A DNA stretch of 64,000 bases. It comes from Pelagibacterium xiamenense (GTDB lineage Bacteria; Pseudomonadota; Alphaproteobacteria; Rhizobiales; Devosiaceae). Position numbers and translations under genes: made by a program. The DNA lies in the NCBI RefSeq assembly GCF_021166475.1, contig NZ_JAJOYS010000002.1, positions 868,001 to 932,000 of the forward strand, read 5' to 3'. The notes below the pieces were generated by a model, which ran no database searches, had not been told where the DNA came from, and saw only the letters and a list, made by a program, of their open reading frames with translations. Shown one piece after another: positions 44,825-57,739 of this stretch (position 1 is the first letter of the stretch; each line of letters begins with the position of its first letter).

Positions 44825-45576
44825 CAGTTCCCCTCCGCACGGTTTTCAAAGAACGTCGAGCGCCGCCCCCGCAGCACGATGTCGAACTTGTAGGCAAGGC
44901 TGTCCATCGGAATCGAATTGGCCCAATCCAGCGGTGCAGTCAGTTGCTCGACGGCCCGCTTGTCCGAAATCGTATTGAGGATGGGGCACTTGGCAACCAT
45001 CGGATCGCCCTCGAAATACATCTGCGTAATGAGCCGCTGCGCGAACCCCGATCCGAACACCGAAAAGTGGATATGCGCCGGCCGCCAGTCGTTGACCCCA
45101 TTCGGCCAGGGGTACGGCCCGGGCTTGATCGTACGGAAGTAGTAATAGCCTTCCCGATCGGTGATCGACCGCCCGAAGCCGCCGAAATTGGGGTCGAGCG
45201 GAGCGATATAGGACTCCTTTTTGTGGCGATAGCGGCCCCCGGCATTGGCTTGCCAGTATTCCACCAGCACATCGGGCACCGGGCGTCCCATCTCGTCGAG
45301 CACACGCCCGTGCACGACGATCCGCTCGCCGATGGCCGACCCCCCGGCCTTGGCGAAGTTGTGGATGAGGTCGTTGTCGAGTTCGCCAAGCATGTTGTGC
45401 CCGAAGGCCGGCCCGGTCTTTTCCGAGAGCGTGCTTTCGAACGCGATCAGCGCCTTCTTGGGCGCCCGCAGCACCGTCGACTTATACCCCGGCGTATCCG
45501 CCGCCGGATGCCAGTTCCGGTCGCGCGCCGGAAACGGCGCCGCTTCCTTGCGCCTGTTGGACAACGTTTCGTTCAT
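44824..45576 (-). CDS. pcaH: Protocatechuate 3,4-dioxygenase beta subunit
   Basis: A 250-residue catalytic subunit that opens the ring of protocatechuate with a mononuclear iron(III). The iron ligands are visible: tyrosines in [14 protein letters not shown] and [15 protein letters not shown], histidines in [12 protein letters not shown]-terminal [17 protein letters not shown] is characteristic. The start overlaps the pcaC stop (ATGA, 45573-45576). Confidence 0.97.
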   Translation of the reverse strand: MNETLSNRRKEAAPFPARDRNWHPAADTPGYKSTVLRAPKKALIAFESTLSEKTGPAFGHNMLGELDNDLIHNFAKAGGSAIGERIVVHGRVLDEMGRPVPDVLVEYWQANAGGRYRHKKESYIAPLDPNFGGFGRSITDREGYYYFRTIKPGPYPWPNGVNDWRPAHIHFSVFGSGFAQRLITQMYFEGDPMVAKCPILNTISDKRAVEQLTAPLDWANSIPMDSLAYKFDIVLRGRRSTFFENRAEGN

Positions 45577-45974
45577 GCCCCCGCTCCCACATCTTCAGCC
45601 AAAATATCGCGGATGATACCGATCGCATGGTTGGCCGCCGGCACCCCGGCATAGATCGCCACATGCATCATGACCTCCTGGAGGTCCGTCTCGCTCGCGC
45701 CCGTGCGGCGGGTGGCGCGCACATGCATCGCCATTTCCTCATAGTGCCCCAGCGCCGCGAGCAGCGCGATCGTGACGATCGAGCGCTCGCGCTTGCTCCA
45801 GGTCTGCCGCGACCACACATGCCCCCAGGCCGCCTCGGTGATGAGCGTCTGGAACGGCGCCTCGAACGGCGTCGCACTTTCCTGTTTCCGGTCGACATAA
45901 TCCTCGCCCAGAACCGCCCGCCGTGTGGCCAATCCCTCCTCGTAGCGCGCCCGCGCGTCGTGCTGCTCGCTCAT
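45573..45974 (-). CDS. pcaC: 4-carboxymuconolactone decarboxylase
   Basis: A 133-residue AhpD-fold decarboxylase that forms the beta-ketoadipate enol-lactone. The text [54 protein letters not shown] and [18 protein letters not shown] is typical. ATG 45974 overlaps the pcaD stop; the open frame extends further upstream into pcaD but that part is an out-of-frame reading of pcaD. Confidence 0.96.
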   Translation of the reverse strand: MSEQHDARARYEEGLATRRAVLGEDYVDRKQESATPFEAPFQTLITEAAWGHVWSRQTWSKRERSIVTIALLAALGHYEEMAMHVRATRRTGASETDLQEVMMHVAIYAGVPAANHAIGIIRDILAEDVGAGA

Positions 45975-46786
45975 GCCTCTTGTGCTCCTTGCTCGGAAAA
46001 TGCCGCTTCCGCGATATCGCGGATGATCGCGCTCACGCGCTCGGGCGCCTCGACGCACGGGATGTGCCCGACCCCTTCGATGAGATGAAACTTTGCGCCC
46101 GCGATGTGGTCGGCAAACGCGCTCACCAGATCCGGCGGCGTCGCGCCGTCGGCACTGCCCACGATGCAGGCTGCCGGCACCGCGATCTCTCCGGCTTGCG
46201 CCTTCATGTCGAAATCCCGTATCGCCGCGCATGTTCCTGTATATCCGTCCACCGGCTGGCGCAGCAGCATGTTGCGATAGCCCGGAAAATCACCGCTCTC
46301 ACGCTGCCGGAATCCCGCGCTGAACCAGCGCTCGAGCACCCCCTCGGCAATCGCTTCCAGCCCTCCGGCCTCGACGGCTGCGATCCGGCGGTCCCAGAAC
46401 GCCGCGTCGCCGATCTTGGGCGCGGTATTGGAAAAGACGATCCCCGCCACAAGTTCCGGCATTCTGGCGTAGACCGCCTGCACCACCTGTCCGCCAACCG
46501 AAAGCCCGCAAAAGACGGCCTTGCCGATGCCGAGAAACGCCAGAAGCGCGATGAGATCGTCCGCGTGGTCCTCTATTCGATAGGGTGGCGTGCCGAGATC
46601 GGAAAGCCCGTGCCCGCGCTTGTCGTAAACGAGCACCGCATAGTCGCTTTCGAGCGCCTGGACGACATCGTCCCAGATCCGCAGGTCGGTCCCGAGCGAA
46701 TTGACCATCACGATCACGGGCTTGTCGGCCAACAGGCCCGACAGCCGGTAGTGGATCGTCACATCTTCAAGTCGCGCAAACTGCAA
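45971..46786 (-). CDS. pcaD: 3-oxoadipate enol-lactonase
   Basis: A 271-residue alpha/beta hydrolase that opens the enol-lactone to beta-ketoadipate. Nucleophile Ser is in FCGLSVGGQVVQAVY; the late His is in EGVGHIPCVEAPE; VNSLGTDLRIWDDVV and VYDKRGHGLSD are typical. Start choice: AGGAGG at 46796-46801 directly abuts a GTG at 46795, so that codon cannot be used well; TTG 46786 has 8 bp spacing and gives the family N-terminus. First gene of the operon, divergent from pcaQ. Confidence 0.94.
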   Translation of the reverse strand: MQFARLEDVTIHYRLSGLLADKPVIVMVNSLGTDLRIWDDVVQALESDYAVLVYDKRGHGLSDLGTPPYRIEDHADDLIALLAFLGIGKAVFCGLSVGGQVVQAVYARMPELVAGIVFSNTAPKIGDAAFWDRRIAAVEAGGLEAIAEGVLERWFSAGFRQRESGDFPGYRNMLLRQPVDGYTGTCAAIRDFDMKAQAGEIAVPAACIVGSADGATPPDLVSAFADHIAGAKFHLIEGVGHIPCVEAPERVSAIIRDIAEAAFSEQGAQEA

Positions 46787-46862
46787 ACCGCGCACCTCCT
46801 TTTGGTGCCGCTATAATGTTAGCGGCAATCGGTATTGTAAAATGAAACATCCAGCCATAATC

Positions 46863-46878
46863 ATAACCGCTCAGTGAT
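46863..46878. promoter_or_regulatory. Candidate PcaQ site between pcaD and pcaQ
   Basis: ATAACC at 46863-46868 followed by 4 bases and AGTGAT partly matches the ATAACC-N4-GGTTAA sequence reported for PcaQ in Sinorhizobium/Agrobacterium. One half is exact, the other 3 of 6. It lies in the 142-bp divergent region where PcaQ should act. Confidence 0.4.
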
Positions 46879-46928
46879 GAGATGGCGATGCGCCCATCCC
46901 CGTCCTATGCCACGCGAAAAGAGCGCCC

Positions 46929-47839
46929 ATGATCGACAGCCGCGTCCGCTTCCGCCACCTGCGCACCTTCATCGAAGCCGCGCGCCAGCGGTCCATCGGC
47001 AAGGCCGCAGAGGTCCTTCATGTCACCCAGCCAGCGGTGTCCAAAACCATCCGCGAACTCGAAGAGATCCTCGGCGTCAAGCTCTTCGAAAAGGAAGGTC
47101 GGGGGGTGCGCGTCACACGCTATGGCGAGGTCTTCCTGCACCACGCCGGCGCCTCCATCGCCGCAATCCAGCAGGGCATCGACAGCCTCGACCGCGGCAA
47201 TTCCGGCCCGCCGGTCCGCGTCGGCGCACTGCCGACCGTCTCGGCCCGCATCATGCCCCGCGCCATGGCGCTGTTTCTCAAGGAAGATACCGACAGCCCC
47301 ATAAAGGTTGTGACCGGCGAAAATATGGTGCTGCTCGACCAGCTTCGTCTGGGCGTCCTTGACCTCGTCATCGGCCGCCTCGCCGCGCCCGAACACATGA
47401 GCGGGCTCCATTTCGACTATCTTTATTCCGAACAGGTCCGCTTCGCCGTCCGCAAGGGCCATCCCCTTCTCGCCGCGGCGCGCTTCGACTTCGCCGCGCT
47501 GCGCGACTATATCGTGCTGATGCCTCCCACCGGCTCGGTCATCCGCCCCTTCGTCGACCGCTTCCTGCTCTCCCAGGGTCAGGCCAGCTTCCCCCGCGCC
47601 ATCGAAACCGTATCGGATTCCTTCGGCCGCGCCTTCGTTCTCGACTACGACGCGGTCTGGATCATTTCCGAAGGCGTGATCGACCGCGAACTTGCCGCCG
47701 GCCGCCTCGAACTGCTCCCCGTCGACACCGCCGACACAAGAGGCGCCGTGGGCCTCACCACCCGCGAAGACACCCCCACCAACGCCTCGGTCGATATCCT
47801 GACGCGGACGCTGCGTGAAACGATCGCTGAGCTGGGGCT

Positions 47840-47843
<4 letters not shown>
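46929..47843 (+). CDS. pcaQ: LysR family activator of the pca operon
   Basis: A 304-residue LysR regulator: HTH RHLRTFIEAARQRSIGKAAEVLHVTQPAVSKTIRELEEILG in pieces, then an effector domain with VRVGALPTVSARIMPRAMALF and VVTGENMVLLDQLRLGVLDLVIGRL, matching the PcaQ subgroup. Divergent from pcaDCHGB, the classic rhizobial arrangement; known to respond to beta-carboxymuconate-type intermediates. Its last 4 bases overlap the convergent pobR gene. Confidence 0.94.
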
Positions 47844-50018
<2,175 letters not shown>

Positions 50019-50028
50019 CGCCGCGGAT

Positions 50029-50056
50029 CAGACCGGTGGCGCAGGCGTCCGGTCTG
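50029..50056 (+). terminator. Hairpin after pobA
   Basis: CAGACCGG and CCGGTCTG make an 8-bp stem with a 12-base loop, 11 bp after the pobA stop, followed by TTG rather than a T-run. A weak terminator candidate. Confidence 0.4.
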
Positions 50057-50175
50057 TTGAAGGTGCCCCTTCATCTGACCTAATGGCCGCTCGCCTGGTG
50101 ACAGCCCGAGTTTCCTCGGCGGCAAATTCCTGCAATAAGCGGCTATCGGGTATTCAAACGGATGAGGGATGAACC

Positions 50176-51105
50176 ATGAGCGGCAAGATCGCGATCCTGC
50201 TGGCGGCCGACGTTGCCCAAAGGCACATCGATGACCTCAATGAGGCGTTCGACGTTCACGTCCTTCCCGGCGACGCGAAGGAGGCCGACGCGTTGCTCGA
50301 CGCGAAAGGCACCGACATCCGGGGTATCGCGGTGCTCAAGACGCCGATCACCAAGGAACTGATCGACAGACTGCCCAATCTCGAACTCATATCGAGCTAC
50401 AGCGCCGGCATCGAGAACATCGACACCGGCTATGTCCGCGAGCGCGGCATCGCGATCGCCAATACCTCGCATATTCTCGCCGAAGAGGTCGCCAACCTGA
50501 CCCTGGCGTTGGCGCTGTGCGTCACGCGCAACATGATGAATGGCCATCTGCACGTCCGTGGCGGGCACTGGCCGACCGGCGAAATGCCGCTCACCCGATC
50601 GCTTGGCGCAATGAATGTGGGGATCGTGGGCATGGGACACATCGGCGCCGCGGTCGCCAAGCGTCTTGAATGCATCGGCGCCCGGATCGCATATTCGGGG
50701 CCGCGCCCCAAGCCGGTCGACTATCCCTACCACGCCAATGCACGTGACCTTGCGGCGGCATCCGATATGCTGATCGTAACGTGCCCGCTCCTGCCCGAAA
50801 CCGTGCACCTGATCGATGCCGAAGTGCTCGACGCCCTGGGTCCGGATGGATACGTCGTTAATGTTGCACGGGGCCCGATCATCGACGAAAAGGCGCTGAT
50901 TGCCACCCTTGAGGGCAACCGCATTGCCGGCGCAGCGCTCGACGTCTTCGAAACCGAGCCGAACGTTCCCGAAGCGCTCAGAACCAGCCCACGCGTGGTC
51001 CTTGCGCCGCACATCGGCTCGGCGACGGTCGAAACGCGTCAGGCGATGGGCGATGCAATGGTCGACGCGCTTGTTCAACACTTTGGCGTCACGATCACGC
51101 GCTAG
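50176..51105 (+). CDS. D-isomer-specific 2-hydroxyacid dehydrogenase (glyoxylate/hydroxypyruvate reductase-like)
   Basis: A 309-residue NAD(P)H-dependent reductase. Nucleotide site VGIVGMGHIGAAVAKRLECIG; catalytic residues are Arg in VNVARGPIIDE, Glu in DVFETEPNVPEAL and His in VLAPHIGSATVETRQ. The substrate loop SSYSAGIENID is typical of the glyoxylate/hydroxypyruvate subgroup. It stands alone after pobA with a 157-bp gap. Substrate not certain. Confidence 0.92.
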   Translation: MSGKIAILLAADVAQRHIDDLNEAFDVHVLPGDAKEADALLDAKGTDIRGIAVLKTPITKELIDRLPNLELISSYSAGIENIDTGYVRERGIAIANTSHILAEEVANLTLALALCVTRNMMNGHLHVRGGHWPTGEMPLTRSLGAMNVGIVGMGHIGAAVAKRLECIGARIAYSGPRPKPVDYPYHANARDLAAASDMLIVTCPLLPETVHLIDAEVLDALGPDGYVVNVARGPIIDEKALIATLEGNRIAGAALDVFETEPNVPEALRTSPRVVLAPHIGSATVETRQAMGDAMVDALVQHFGVTITR

Positions 51106-51241
51106 CGCCGCTCCTCCCGAGACCCCACTGCCTTTTACCGGCCAAGCTCAACCCAGGGATGCAGGCAACCGGCTAAGGTAAAAGAGTGACGTAACTGCGC
51201 TCGGTTGCTAGCGTCCGGTTTGGATCAACGAGGCTCCGCCA

Positions 51242-51802
51242 ATGCTCCCGCCCGCTGCACACTACTTGCCGGACTATATTGGCAAGCAGCACGAAGCTTC
51301 GCTGCTACGGCTCATCGATGACCAGCCCTGGCTTACGGACCTTAAGCGGCGTGTTCAACACTACGGCTTTCGGTATGACTACAAATCGAGACGCGTCACC
51401 CACGATGCATATCTCGGGCCACTGCCGGACTGGCTGGAGGCACTCGCAGATCGACTTTGGAGGGACCGCATTTTCGACCAGCGCCCCGACCAGATCATCA
51501 TCAACGAATATCAGCCCGGCCAGGGCATCGCGCCTCACATCGACTGCCAGCCCTGCTTTGGCAAAACCATAGCGTCTCTCAGCCTCGGTTCGGCGTGCGT
51601 GATGGAGTTTACTCAAGCCCACTCCGGGCGGGCCACCTCACGGCTCCTTCACCCTCGCAGTCTCCTCGTGCTCCATGACGATGCGCGCTTCAGCTGGAAA
51701 CACGGCATACCGGCGCGCAAGACCGATGTCATCGATGGCCTGAGGTTTGAGCGCGGTCGGCGTCTTTCCTTGACATTCAGGACAGTGATCCTGGACCTGT
51801 AA
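51242..51802 (+). CDS. alkB: AlkB-type 2-oxoglutarate/Fe(II) dioxygenase
   Basis: A 186-residue oxidative demethylase-like protein for alkylated nucleic acids. Iron ligands His and Asp are in GIAPHIDCQ and the distal His in FSWKHGIPAR; 2-oxoglutarate-binding arginines are in GRRLSLTFR. DQIIINEYQPGQGI is family-typical. It is closer to ALKBH8/ABH-like short proteins than to E. coli AlkB (216). A solitary gene, convergent with the leucine operon (26 bp between stops). Confidence 0.9.
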   Translation: MLPPAAHYLPDYIGKQHEASLLRLIDDQPWLTDLKRRVQHYGFRYDYKSRRVTHDAYLGPLPDWLEALADRLWRDRIFDQRPDQIIINEYQPGQGIAPHIDCQPCFGKTIASLSLGSACVMEFTQAHSGRATSRLLHPRSLLVLHDDARFSWKHGIPARKTDVIDGLRFERGRRLSLTFRTVILDL

Positions 51803-51828
51803 TGCCCTGCGCTACACCCGCCTGCATT

Positions 51829-52665
51829 CTATTCCGCGCGGCCCAGCAATGCCCGGGCTGCCTTCAAATGCGGCAGGTCGACCATCTTCCCCTCGATCTG
51901 CAACACGCCGGCCCCGGGGCTGGCGGCAAAGGCCTCGACGATCGCCCGCGCCTCGACAAGCTCGCGTTCGCTCGGGGTGAAGGCCTCATTGATGACCGGC
52001 ACCTGCGAAGGGTGGATCGCCATCATGCCCGAGAACCCGTCGCGGCGGCTGCGCGCTGCAAAGCCAGCGAGACCTTCGCTGTCGCCGATGTCGGGATAGA
52101 CGGTGTCGATCGCCGGTACGCTGGCCGCGTGCGCGGCAAAAAGGGCGAGCGATCGGACGGTCTCATAGGGTGCCGTGAAGCGTCCGCCCTCTTGGCGTGC
52201 GGTCGCGGCACCGACGGCAGCAGAAAGGTCCTCGGCGCCCCATGTGAGGCCCAGGAGCCGGTCCGCGACGGCTTCGAATGTCCCGAGCGTGAAGACCGAT
52301 TTCGGGGTTTCCGTGGCGATGGGGAGAACCTTGACCGCCGACAGCCCCAGCATCGCCGCAAGGTCGCGGACCGACGCGGCGCCCTCGGCCTTGGGCAGCA
52401 CGAGACCATCCGGCTTTGCGGACAGAACGACGGCGATATCGTCCCGCGCCAGAGGCGAACTCAAGGAATTGATCCGCACCAGCAACGGCACGTCCCGCCC
52501 CGCCCGGGAAAGAAACGCTGCGACATCCTTCCGCGCCCAGGGCTTGCGGTCGGGCGAAACGGAGTCCTCGAGATCCAGGATCACAGCGTCAGCGCCGCTC
52601 GCGACCGCCTTTTCCATGCGATCCGGCCGATCGCCCGGCACAAAAAGGAGCGAGCGCAACCTCAT
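51829..52665 (-). CDS. HpcH/HpaI-CitE-like CoA-ester lyase
   Basis: A 278-residue TIM-barrel lyase: [33 protein letters not shown] in pieces, [15 protein letters not shown] and GLVLPKAEG, the Mg-dependent CitE/citramalyl-CoA lyase pattern. It would cleave a 3-hydroxyacyl-CoA into acetyl-CoA and a keto acid. Last gene of the leucine operon, overlapping maoC by ATGA (52662-52665). Mycobacterium tuberculosis Rv2498c, a CitE-like enzyme in a similar bkd cluster, is described as acting both in leucine breakdown and on citramalyl-CoA; I infer a like role here. ATG 52665 has a GGAGGCGGG site. Confidence 0.88.
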   Translation of the reverse strand: MRLRSLLFVPGDRPDRMEKAVASGADAVILDLEDSVSPDRKPWARKDVAAFLSRAGRDVPLLVRINSLSSPLARDDIAVVLSAKPDGLVLPKAEGAASVRDLAAMLGLSAVKVLPIATETPKSVFTLGTFEAVADRLLGLTWGAEDLSAAVGAATARQEGGRFTAPYETVRSLALFAAHAASVPAIDTVYPDIGDSEGLAGFAARSRRDGFSGMMAIHPSQVPVINEAFTPSERELVEARAIVEAFAASPGAGVLQIEGKMVDLPHLKAARALLGRAE

Positions 52666-53114
52666 GCTTCCCGCCTCCTGATAAGCGCCGTCCGCAGGCA
52701 TTCGCAGACCACGTCGCCGTGCTGATTTCGCGCGCGATGAGCAAAAGTGACGATTCCGGCATTGGGGCGGCTTTTGGAGGCCTGTACTTCAACGATCTCG
52801 GTTTCTGCCCTCAAAGTGTCGCCGATGAACACCGGCTTAGGCATACGCACCTTGTCGTAGCCCAGATTGGCGACGAGCGTGCCGAGGGTCGTCTCCTCGA
52901 CGGTTAACCCGACCATCAGGGCGAACGTGAAGGTGCCGTTGACGACGATCCTGCCGAATTCGGTCGTCGCCGCGTATTCGGCATCGAGGTGCAGCGGTTG
53001 GGGGTTGTGCGTGAGCGTAGAGATCAGGAGGTTGTCCGTCTCCGTCACCGTGCGGCGGATGGGATGGACGATCGTATCCCCCAAGCTCCACTCCTCGAAC
53101 CAGCGTCCGCTCAT
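52662..53114 (-). CDS. MaoC-like hotdog-fold enoyl-CoA hydratase
   Basis: A 150-residue single-hotdog hydratase. The catalytic Asp/His region reads [20 protein letters not shown], followed by [16 protein letters not shown] and [17 protein letters not shown]. It overlaps mccA (53111-53114) and the lyase gene. In the pathway it is the only candidate for hydration of 3-methylglutaconyl-CoA in this operon, since no crotonase-type liuC gene is present. A role with mesaconyl- or itaconyl-CoA is also possible. Confidence 0.88.
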   Translation of the reverse strand: MSGRWFEEWSLGDTIVHPIRRTVTETDNLLISTLTHNPQPLHLDAEYAATTEFGRIVVNGTFTFALMVGLTVEETTLGTLVANLGYDKVRMPKPVFIGDTLRAETEIVEVQASKSRPNAGIVTFAHRARNQHGDVVCECLRTALIRRREA

Positions 53115-54967
53115 GCCCCCTCCTCCTCGATCCGCACGAGGATTGCTCCTTCCTCGACCTGCGCCCCCAAGGCCGTACCGAGCACAACGCGGCCGGCGAA
53201 CGGCGCCGTCAGCGTATATTCCATCTTCATGGCTTCGAGGACCAGCAGCGGCTGGCCCTCTTTTACCGCGTCACCGTCGGCAATCGAAAGCGCGGTGACC
53301 GTGCCCGGGATCGGCGCGGCGATGGCCCCGTCCCCGGCCGCCGCGTGGGCAGCTTCGGTACGAGGGGGCGCAAAACGCCATGTCTCTCCGTTTTCGGTGA
53401 CGAGAACACCGTCTCCATGCCGGATCGCATCGAGTGCGGAGACATCTCGAACAAGCCCTGTGACGGTATCGTCGCCCAACCGCATGCGAATTTCCCCTTC
53501 TGCGGGTGCGTTCACGCGAAACCCTGCGAGCGCGCCCCAGGCATCGCGGGACCGCGGCAGCATGGCGGCCGCGGCCGCGGAGCGCGCCTTCTCCGAGGGT
53601 TCGGGTGCCGCCGCAAGCGTGACGCCGGCATGTGCGATGAGGCCGGTATCAACATTGCCCGCGCGGAAAGCCCCATTGTCGAGCACGCGGACGAGGAAGC
53701 CCGCATTGGTACGCACGGGAAAGATCGATGCACCCGCACAGCTATCACGGAGCCGCCCGATTGCCGCGTCCCGCGTCTTCCCATGCGCGATGAGCTTGGC
53801 GATCATGGGGTCGTAGAAGGGCGTCACCTCATCGCCCTCGCGCACGCCAGTTTCGATACGCAGGCCACCGGGCAGCGCGAAGCGTTCCAGACGGCCCATG
53901 GACGGCAGGAAATCCTTCGCCGGATCTTCGGCATAGAGCCGGGCCTCCATGGCCCATCCGTCAATCGAAATCTGGTCCTGCGCTCTGGGCAGCGTCTCGC
54001 CCGCGGCGATGCGCAATTGCCACTCGACGAGATCGACGCCCGTGATCTCCTCGGTCACGGGATGCTCGACCTGCAGGCGGGTGTTCATTTCCATGAACCA
54101 GACGCGGTCGGCGCGCAGCCCGCCCGAGGCGTCGGCGATAAATTCGACGGTCCCTGCCCCCACATAGTCCACAGCCTTGGCGGCACGGACGGCAGCCGCG
54201 CAGATGTCCGCGCGCGTTGCCGCGTCCATACCCGGTGCGGGTGCCTCTTCGATCACCTTCTGGTGCCGGCGCTGAACGGAGCAGTCGCGCTCGAAGAGGT
54301 GTACGACGTTGCCGTGCATGTCCCCGAAAACCTGCACCTCGATGTGGCGGGGCCTGGATACGTACTTTTCGATCAGGACCCGCGCATCGCCGAACGCCGC
54401 CGCGGCCTCGCGCTGGCAGCTCTTAAGCGCCGCAGCGAAATCCTGAGACCGTTCGACCCGCCGCATCCCCTTGCCGCCGCCGCCCGCGACGGCCTTGATG
54501 AGCACGGGATAGCCGATCCCCTCGGCCTCTCGACAAAGGCGCTCGGGAGATTGATCCTCACCCAGATATCCGGGAGTGACGGGAACCCCGGCCTCGGCCA
54601 TCAGCTTTTTCGCGGCGTCCTTGAACCCCATCGCGCGGATCGATGCCGGCGTCGGGCCGACCCAGATGAGGCCGGCATCGAGGACCGCCTGAGCGAAATC
54701 TGCATTCTCCGAAAGGAACCCGAACCCCGGATGGACCGCCTCAGCGCCGGTTTCATGCGCCGCCCCGATGATGCGGTCCCCGACAAGATAGCTCTCGCGC
54801 GCAGGAGAAGGGCCGATATGAATCGCGGCATCGGCCATCTCGACATGCAGGGCACCCGCATCGGCGTCGGAATAGACAGCAACCGTTCGCAACCCCATGC
54901 GCCGCGCCGTACGGATGATCCGGCACGCGATCTCGCCCCTGTTCGCAATGAGTATCGAGCCAAACAT
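53111..54967 (-). CDS. mccA: 3-methylcrotonyl-CoA carboxylase, biotin-carrying alpha subunit
   Basis: A 618-residue fusion of biotin carboxylase and biotin carrier domains. Start region [25 protein letters not shown]-grasp loop [39 protein letters not shown], and the biotin site EAMKM with Lys at about 581. Partner of MccB in carboxylating 3-methylcrotonyl-CoA during leucine breakdown. ATG 54967 lies 2 bp after the mccB stop; the longer open frame upstream is an out-of-frame reading of mccB. Confidence 0.94.
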   Translation of the reverse strand: MFGSILIANRGEIACRIIRTARRMGLRTVAVYSDADAGALHVEMADAAIHIGPSPARESYLVGDRIIGAAHETGAEAVHPGFGFLSENADFAQAVLDAGLIWVGPTPASIRAMGFKDAAKKLMAEAGVPVTPGYLGEDQSPERLCREAEGIGYPVLIKAVAGGGGKGMRRVERSQDFAAALKSCQREAAAAFGDARVLIEKYVSRPRHIEVQVFGDMHGNVVHLFERDCSVQRRHQKVIEEAPAPGMDAATRADICAAAVRAAKAVDYVGAGTVEFIADASGGLRADRVWFMEMNTRLQVEHPVTEEITGVDLVEWQLRIAAGETLPRAQDQISIDGWAMEARLYAEDPAKDFLPSMGRLERFALPGGLRIETGVREGDEVTPFYDPMIAKLIAHGKTRDAAIGRLRDSCAGASIFPVRTNAGFLVRVLDNGAFRAGNVDTGLIAHAGVTLAAAPEPSEKARSAAAAAMLPRSRDAWGALAGFRVNAPAEGEIRMRLGDDTVTGLVRDVSALDAIRHGDGVLVTENGETWRFAPPRTEAAHAAAGDGAIAAPIPGTVTALSIADGDAVKEGQPLLVLEAMKMEYTLTAPFAGRVVLGTALGAQVEEGAILVRIEEEGA

Positions 54968-54969
54968 CG

Positions 54970-56580
54970 CTACATCCTGAAGACGCCGAACTGCGCGCGC
55001 TCTGGGATCGGCGCATTCATCGTGACGCTGAAAGCGAGCCCGAGGATATCGCGGGTCTGCAGCGGATCGATAATGCCATCGTCCCACAGCCGCGCGGCGG
55101 CGTAATAGGGATTGCCCTCCTCCTCGTAGCGGGCGCGAATGGGATCCTTGAACACCTCTTCGTCCTCGTTGCTCCAGTCTTCTCCCCGCGTTTCGAGCGC
55201 GTCGCGCCGCACCGTGGCCAGCACCGAAGCGGCCTGCTCGCCGCCCATCACCGATATGCGCGCGTTGGGCCAGGTGAAAAGAAAACGCGGGGAGAAGGCC
55301 CGGCCGCACATGCCGTAATTCCCCGCCCCAAAACTGCCGCCGATGATGACGGTGATCTTGGGTACGCTCGCCGTGGCAACAGCAGTAACGAGCTTGGCGC
55401 CATCCTTGGCAATCCCGCCCGCCTCGTACTTGCCGCCGACCATGAAGCCGGAGATATTTTGCAAGAAAAGCAACGGAATGCGGCGCTGACAGGCCAGTTC
55501 GATGAAATGAGCGCCCTTGAGCGCACTTTCCGAAAACAGCACCCCGTTATTCGCGAGAATGGCGACGCGCATCCCCCAGATGTTGGCAAAGCCGCAAACG
55601 AGCGTTGCCCCGTAGCCAGCCTTGAACTCGTGAAAGCGCGAGCCATCGACGAGGCGGGCGATCACCTCGCGCACGTCATAGGGCGCACGTACGTCCTTGG
55701 GAATATGGCCGAGCATATCGGCGCCGTCTGCCAACGGCGGCTCGATAGCATCCAGCGCGGGCTCGGGACCGGCCGCAAGCGTCGAAACGATGTCGCGTAC
55801 GATCGTCAGGGCATGCGCATCGTTGTCGGCGACGTGATCGACCACACCGGACCGCTTGCCATGCGTTTCAGCCCCGCCCAGTTCCTCGGCCGAAATGACT
55901 TCGCCCGTCGCTGCTTTGACGAGCGGAGGGCCGGCGAGAAAAATGGTCCCCTGATTGCGCACGATCACCGTTTCGTCCGACATGGCGGGAACATAGGCGC
56001 CTCCCGCGGTGCACGCGCCCATGACGCACGCGATCTGCGGAATGCCCTTGGCCGACATCTGCGCCTGGTTGAAAAAGATGCGGCCGAAATGGTCGCGGTC
56101 GGGGAAGACCTCTGCCTGATAAGGCAGGTTCGCGCCTCCGGAATCGACGAGGTAGATGCACGGCAGGTGGTTTTCCAGCGCGATTTCCTGCGCCCGCAGA
56201 TGCTTCTTGACCGTGATCGGAAAGTAGGCCCCGCCTTTAACGGTCGCATCGTTCGCAACGATCATAACGAGGCGCCCGGAAACGCGGCCTATCCCGGTGA
56301 TCAACCCAGCCCCCGGAGCCTCACCGCTGTATAATCCGTAGCCCGCGAGTTGGCCGATCTCGAGGAAAGGCGATCCCGGATCGAGGAGGTTCTCAACGCG
56401 TTCGCGCGGCAGCATCTTGCCCCGTCCGACGTGACGCTCACGTGCGGCCTGAGGGCCGCCAAGCGCGGCCTCCGCCACGCGCCGCCGCAAGTCTTCCGCC
56501 AATGCGCGATTCTTTTCGGCGTTGGCGACGAAACCGGGATCGGCGCGATTGGCGGATGCAGGCAGAATGGGCGCAGTCAT
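54970..56580 (-). CDS. mccB: 3-methylcrotonyl-CoA carboxylase, carboxyltransferase beta subunit
   Basis: A 536-residue carboxyltransferase: [65 protein letters not shown] and [22 protein letters not shown] in pieces, all diagnostic of MCC beta. The start overlaps the ivd stop (56577-56580). Fits the order ivd-mccB-mccA seen in many leucine operons. Confidence 0.95.
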   Translation of the reverse strand: MTAPILPASANRADPGFVANAEKNRALAEDLRRRVAEAALGGPQAARERHVGRGKMLPRERVENLLDPGSPFLEIGQLAGYGLYSGEAPGAGLITGIGRVSGRLVMIVANDATVKGGAYFPITVKKHLRAQEIALENHLPCIYLVDSGGANLPYQAEVFPDRDHFGRIFFNQAQMSAKGIPQIACVMGACTAGGAYVPAMSDETVIVRNQGTIFLAGPPLVKAATGEVISAEELGGAETHGKRSGVVDHVADNDAHALTIVRDIVSTLAAGPEPALDAIEPPLADGADMLGHIPKDVRAPYDVREVIARLVDGSRFHEFKAGYGATLVCGFANIWGMRVAILANNGVLFSESALKGAHFIELACQRRIPLLFLQNISGFMVGGKYEAGGIAKDGAKLVTAVATASVPKITVIIGGSFGAGNYGMCGRAFSPRFLFTWPNARISVMGGEQAASVLATVRRDALETRGEDWSNEDEEVFKDPIRARYEEEGNPYYAAARLWDDGIIDPLQTRDILGLAFSVTMNAPIPERAQFGVFRM

Positions 56581-57728
56581 CCGGCGATTAACTCCCGGCC
56601 GATGAGGAAACGCCTGATTTCGTTGGTACCCGCGCCGATATCGTAAAGCTTGGCGTCGCGGACGTAGCGTTCGACCGGCCACTCCTTAGTGTAACCGGCG
56701 CCGCCGAGCGCCTGCACAGCCTCGAGCGAAACCTTCACCGCGTTTTCAGAAGCCAGGAGAATGGCACCGGCTGCATCGAAACGGGTCGTCCGCCCGGCAT
56801 CGCAGGCCTTCGCCACCGCGTAAACATAGGCGCGTGCGGAATTGAGCGCGACATACATGTCGGCGACCTTGGCCTGCATGAGCTGAAAATCACCGATCGG
56901 CCTGCCGAACTGCTTGCGGTCGCGGACATAGGGCAGCACAGCATCAAGGCACGCCTGCATGATCCCCAGCGGCCCTGCCGCGAGGACGACGCGTTCATAG
57001 TCGAGCCCCGACATCAATATCTTTGCCCCCTCCCCGACCGCACCCATCACATTTTCGGCGGGCACCTTGCAGTCCTTGAAGACGAGTTCGGCCGTATCGG
57101 ATCCGCGCATCCCCATCTTGTCGAGCTTGGGGGAAACCGAAAAGCCCTCAAATCCCTTTTCGATGATGAAGGCCGATATGCCCTTGGGACCCGCCGACGG
57201 ATCGGTCTTGGCATAAACCACCAACACGTCGGCCTTGGGAGCGTTCGTAATCCAGAATTTCGTGCCGTTCAGAAGATAGTGATCACCGTTCTTGTCCGCA
57301 CGCAGACTCATCGAGACGACATCCGACCCCGACCCGGCTTCCGACATGGCAAGCGCGCCCAGATGCTCGCCGGAAATAAGCTTGGGCAGATAATTGCGCT
57401 TCTGCGCATCGGTGCCCCAACGCCGGATCTGATTGACCGCGAGATTGGAATGGGCGCCATAGGAAAGTCCGACCGAGGCCGAGGCGCGGCTGACCTCCTC
57501 CATCGCGACACAATGCTCGAGATAACCGAGCCCCAGCCCGCCGAACTCCTCCTCCACCGTGATGCCATGCAACCCGAGCGCGCCCATTTCCGGCCAGAGG
57601 TCGAGCGGAAACGAATTGGTCTCGTCGATCTCGGTAGCACGCGGCGCGATGCGGTCGGCGGCAAAGCGAGCGGTCGTTTCGCGGATGGCATCGGCTATTT
57701 CGCCGAGGGCGAAGTCCAGGGTCGTCAT
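56577..57728 (-). CDS. ivd: Isovaleryl-CoA dehydrogenase
   Basis: A 383-residue FAD-dependent acyl-CoA dehydrogenase. The catalytic glutamate lies in [14 protein letters not shown], as in human and bacterial isovaleryl-CoA dehydrogenases; [32 protein letters not shown] and [22 protein letters not shown] (in pieces) are typical. ATG 57728 has AGGAGG 6 bp before it. Oxidises the product of the branched-chain keto acid dehydrogenase encoded just upstream. Confidence 0.95.
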   Translation of the reverse strand: MTTLDFALGEIADAIRETTARFAADRIAPRATEIDETNSFPLDLWPEMGALGLHGITVEEEFGGLGLGYLEHCVAMEEVSRASASVGLSYGAHSNLAVNQIRRWGTDAQKRNYLPKLISGEHLGALAMSEAGSGSDVVSMSLRADKNGDHYLLNGTKFWITNAPKADVLVVYAKTDPSAGPKGISAFIIEKGFEGFSVSPKLDKMGMRGSDTAELVFKDCKVPAENVMGAVGEGAKILMSGLDYERVVLAAGPLGIMQACLDAVLPYVRDRKQFGRPIGDFQLMQAKVADMYVALNSARAYVYAVAKACDAGRTTRFDAAGAILLASENAVKVSLEAVQALGGAGYTKEWPVERYVRDAKLYDIGAGTNEIRRFLIGRELIAG

Positions 57729-57739
57729 CTCGTGCCTCC

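Noticed and set aside
46787-46795. GTG 46795 as the pcaD start
   Set aside because: The ribosome site AGGAGG directly touches this codon, leaving no spacer; TTG 46786 is better placed.
53345-55105. 586-codon open frame on the plus strand
   Set aside because: Antisense to mccA, which is complete with biotin and ATP-grasp motifs.
54968-55309. N-terminal extension of mccA
   Set aside because: The extra 114 codons lie within mccB in another frame; the family start [11 protein letters not shown] follows ATG 54967 directly.
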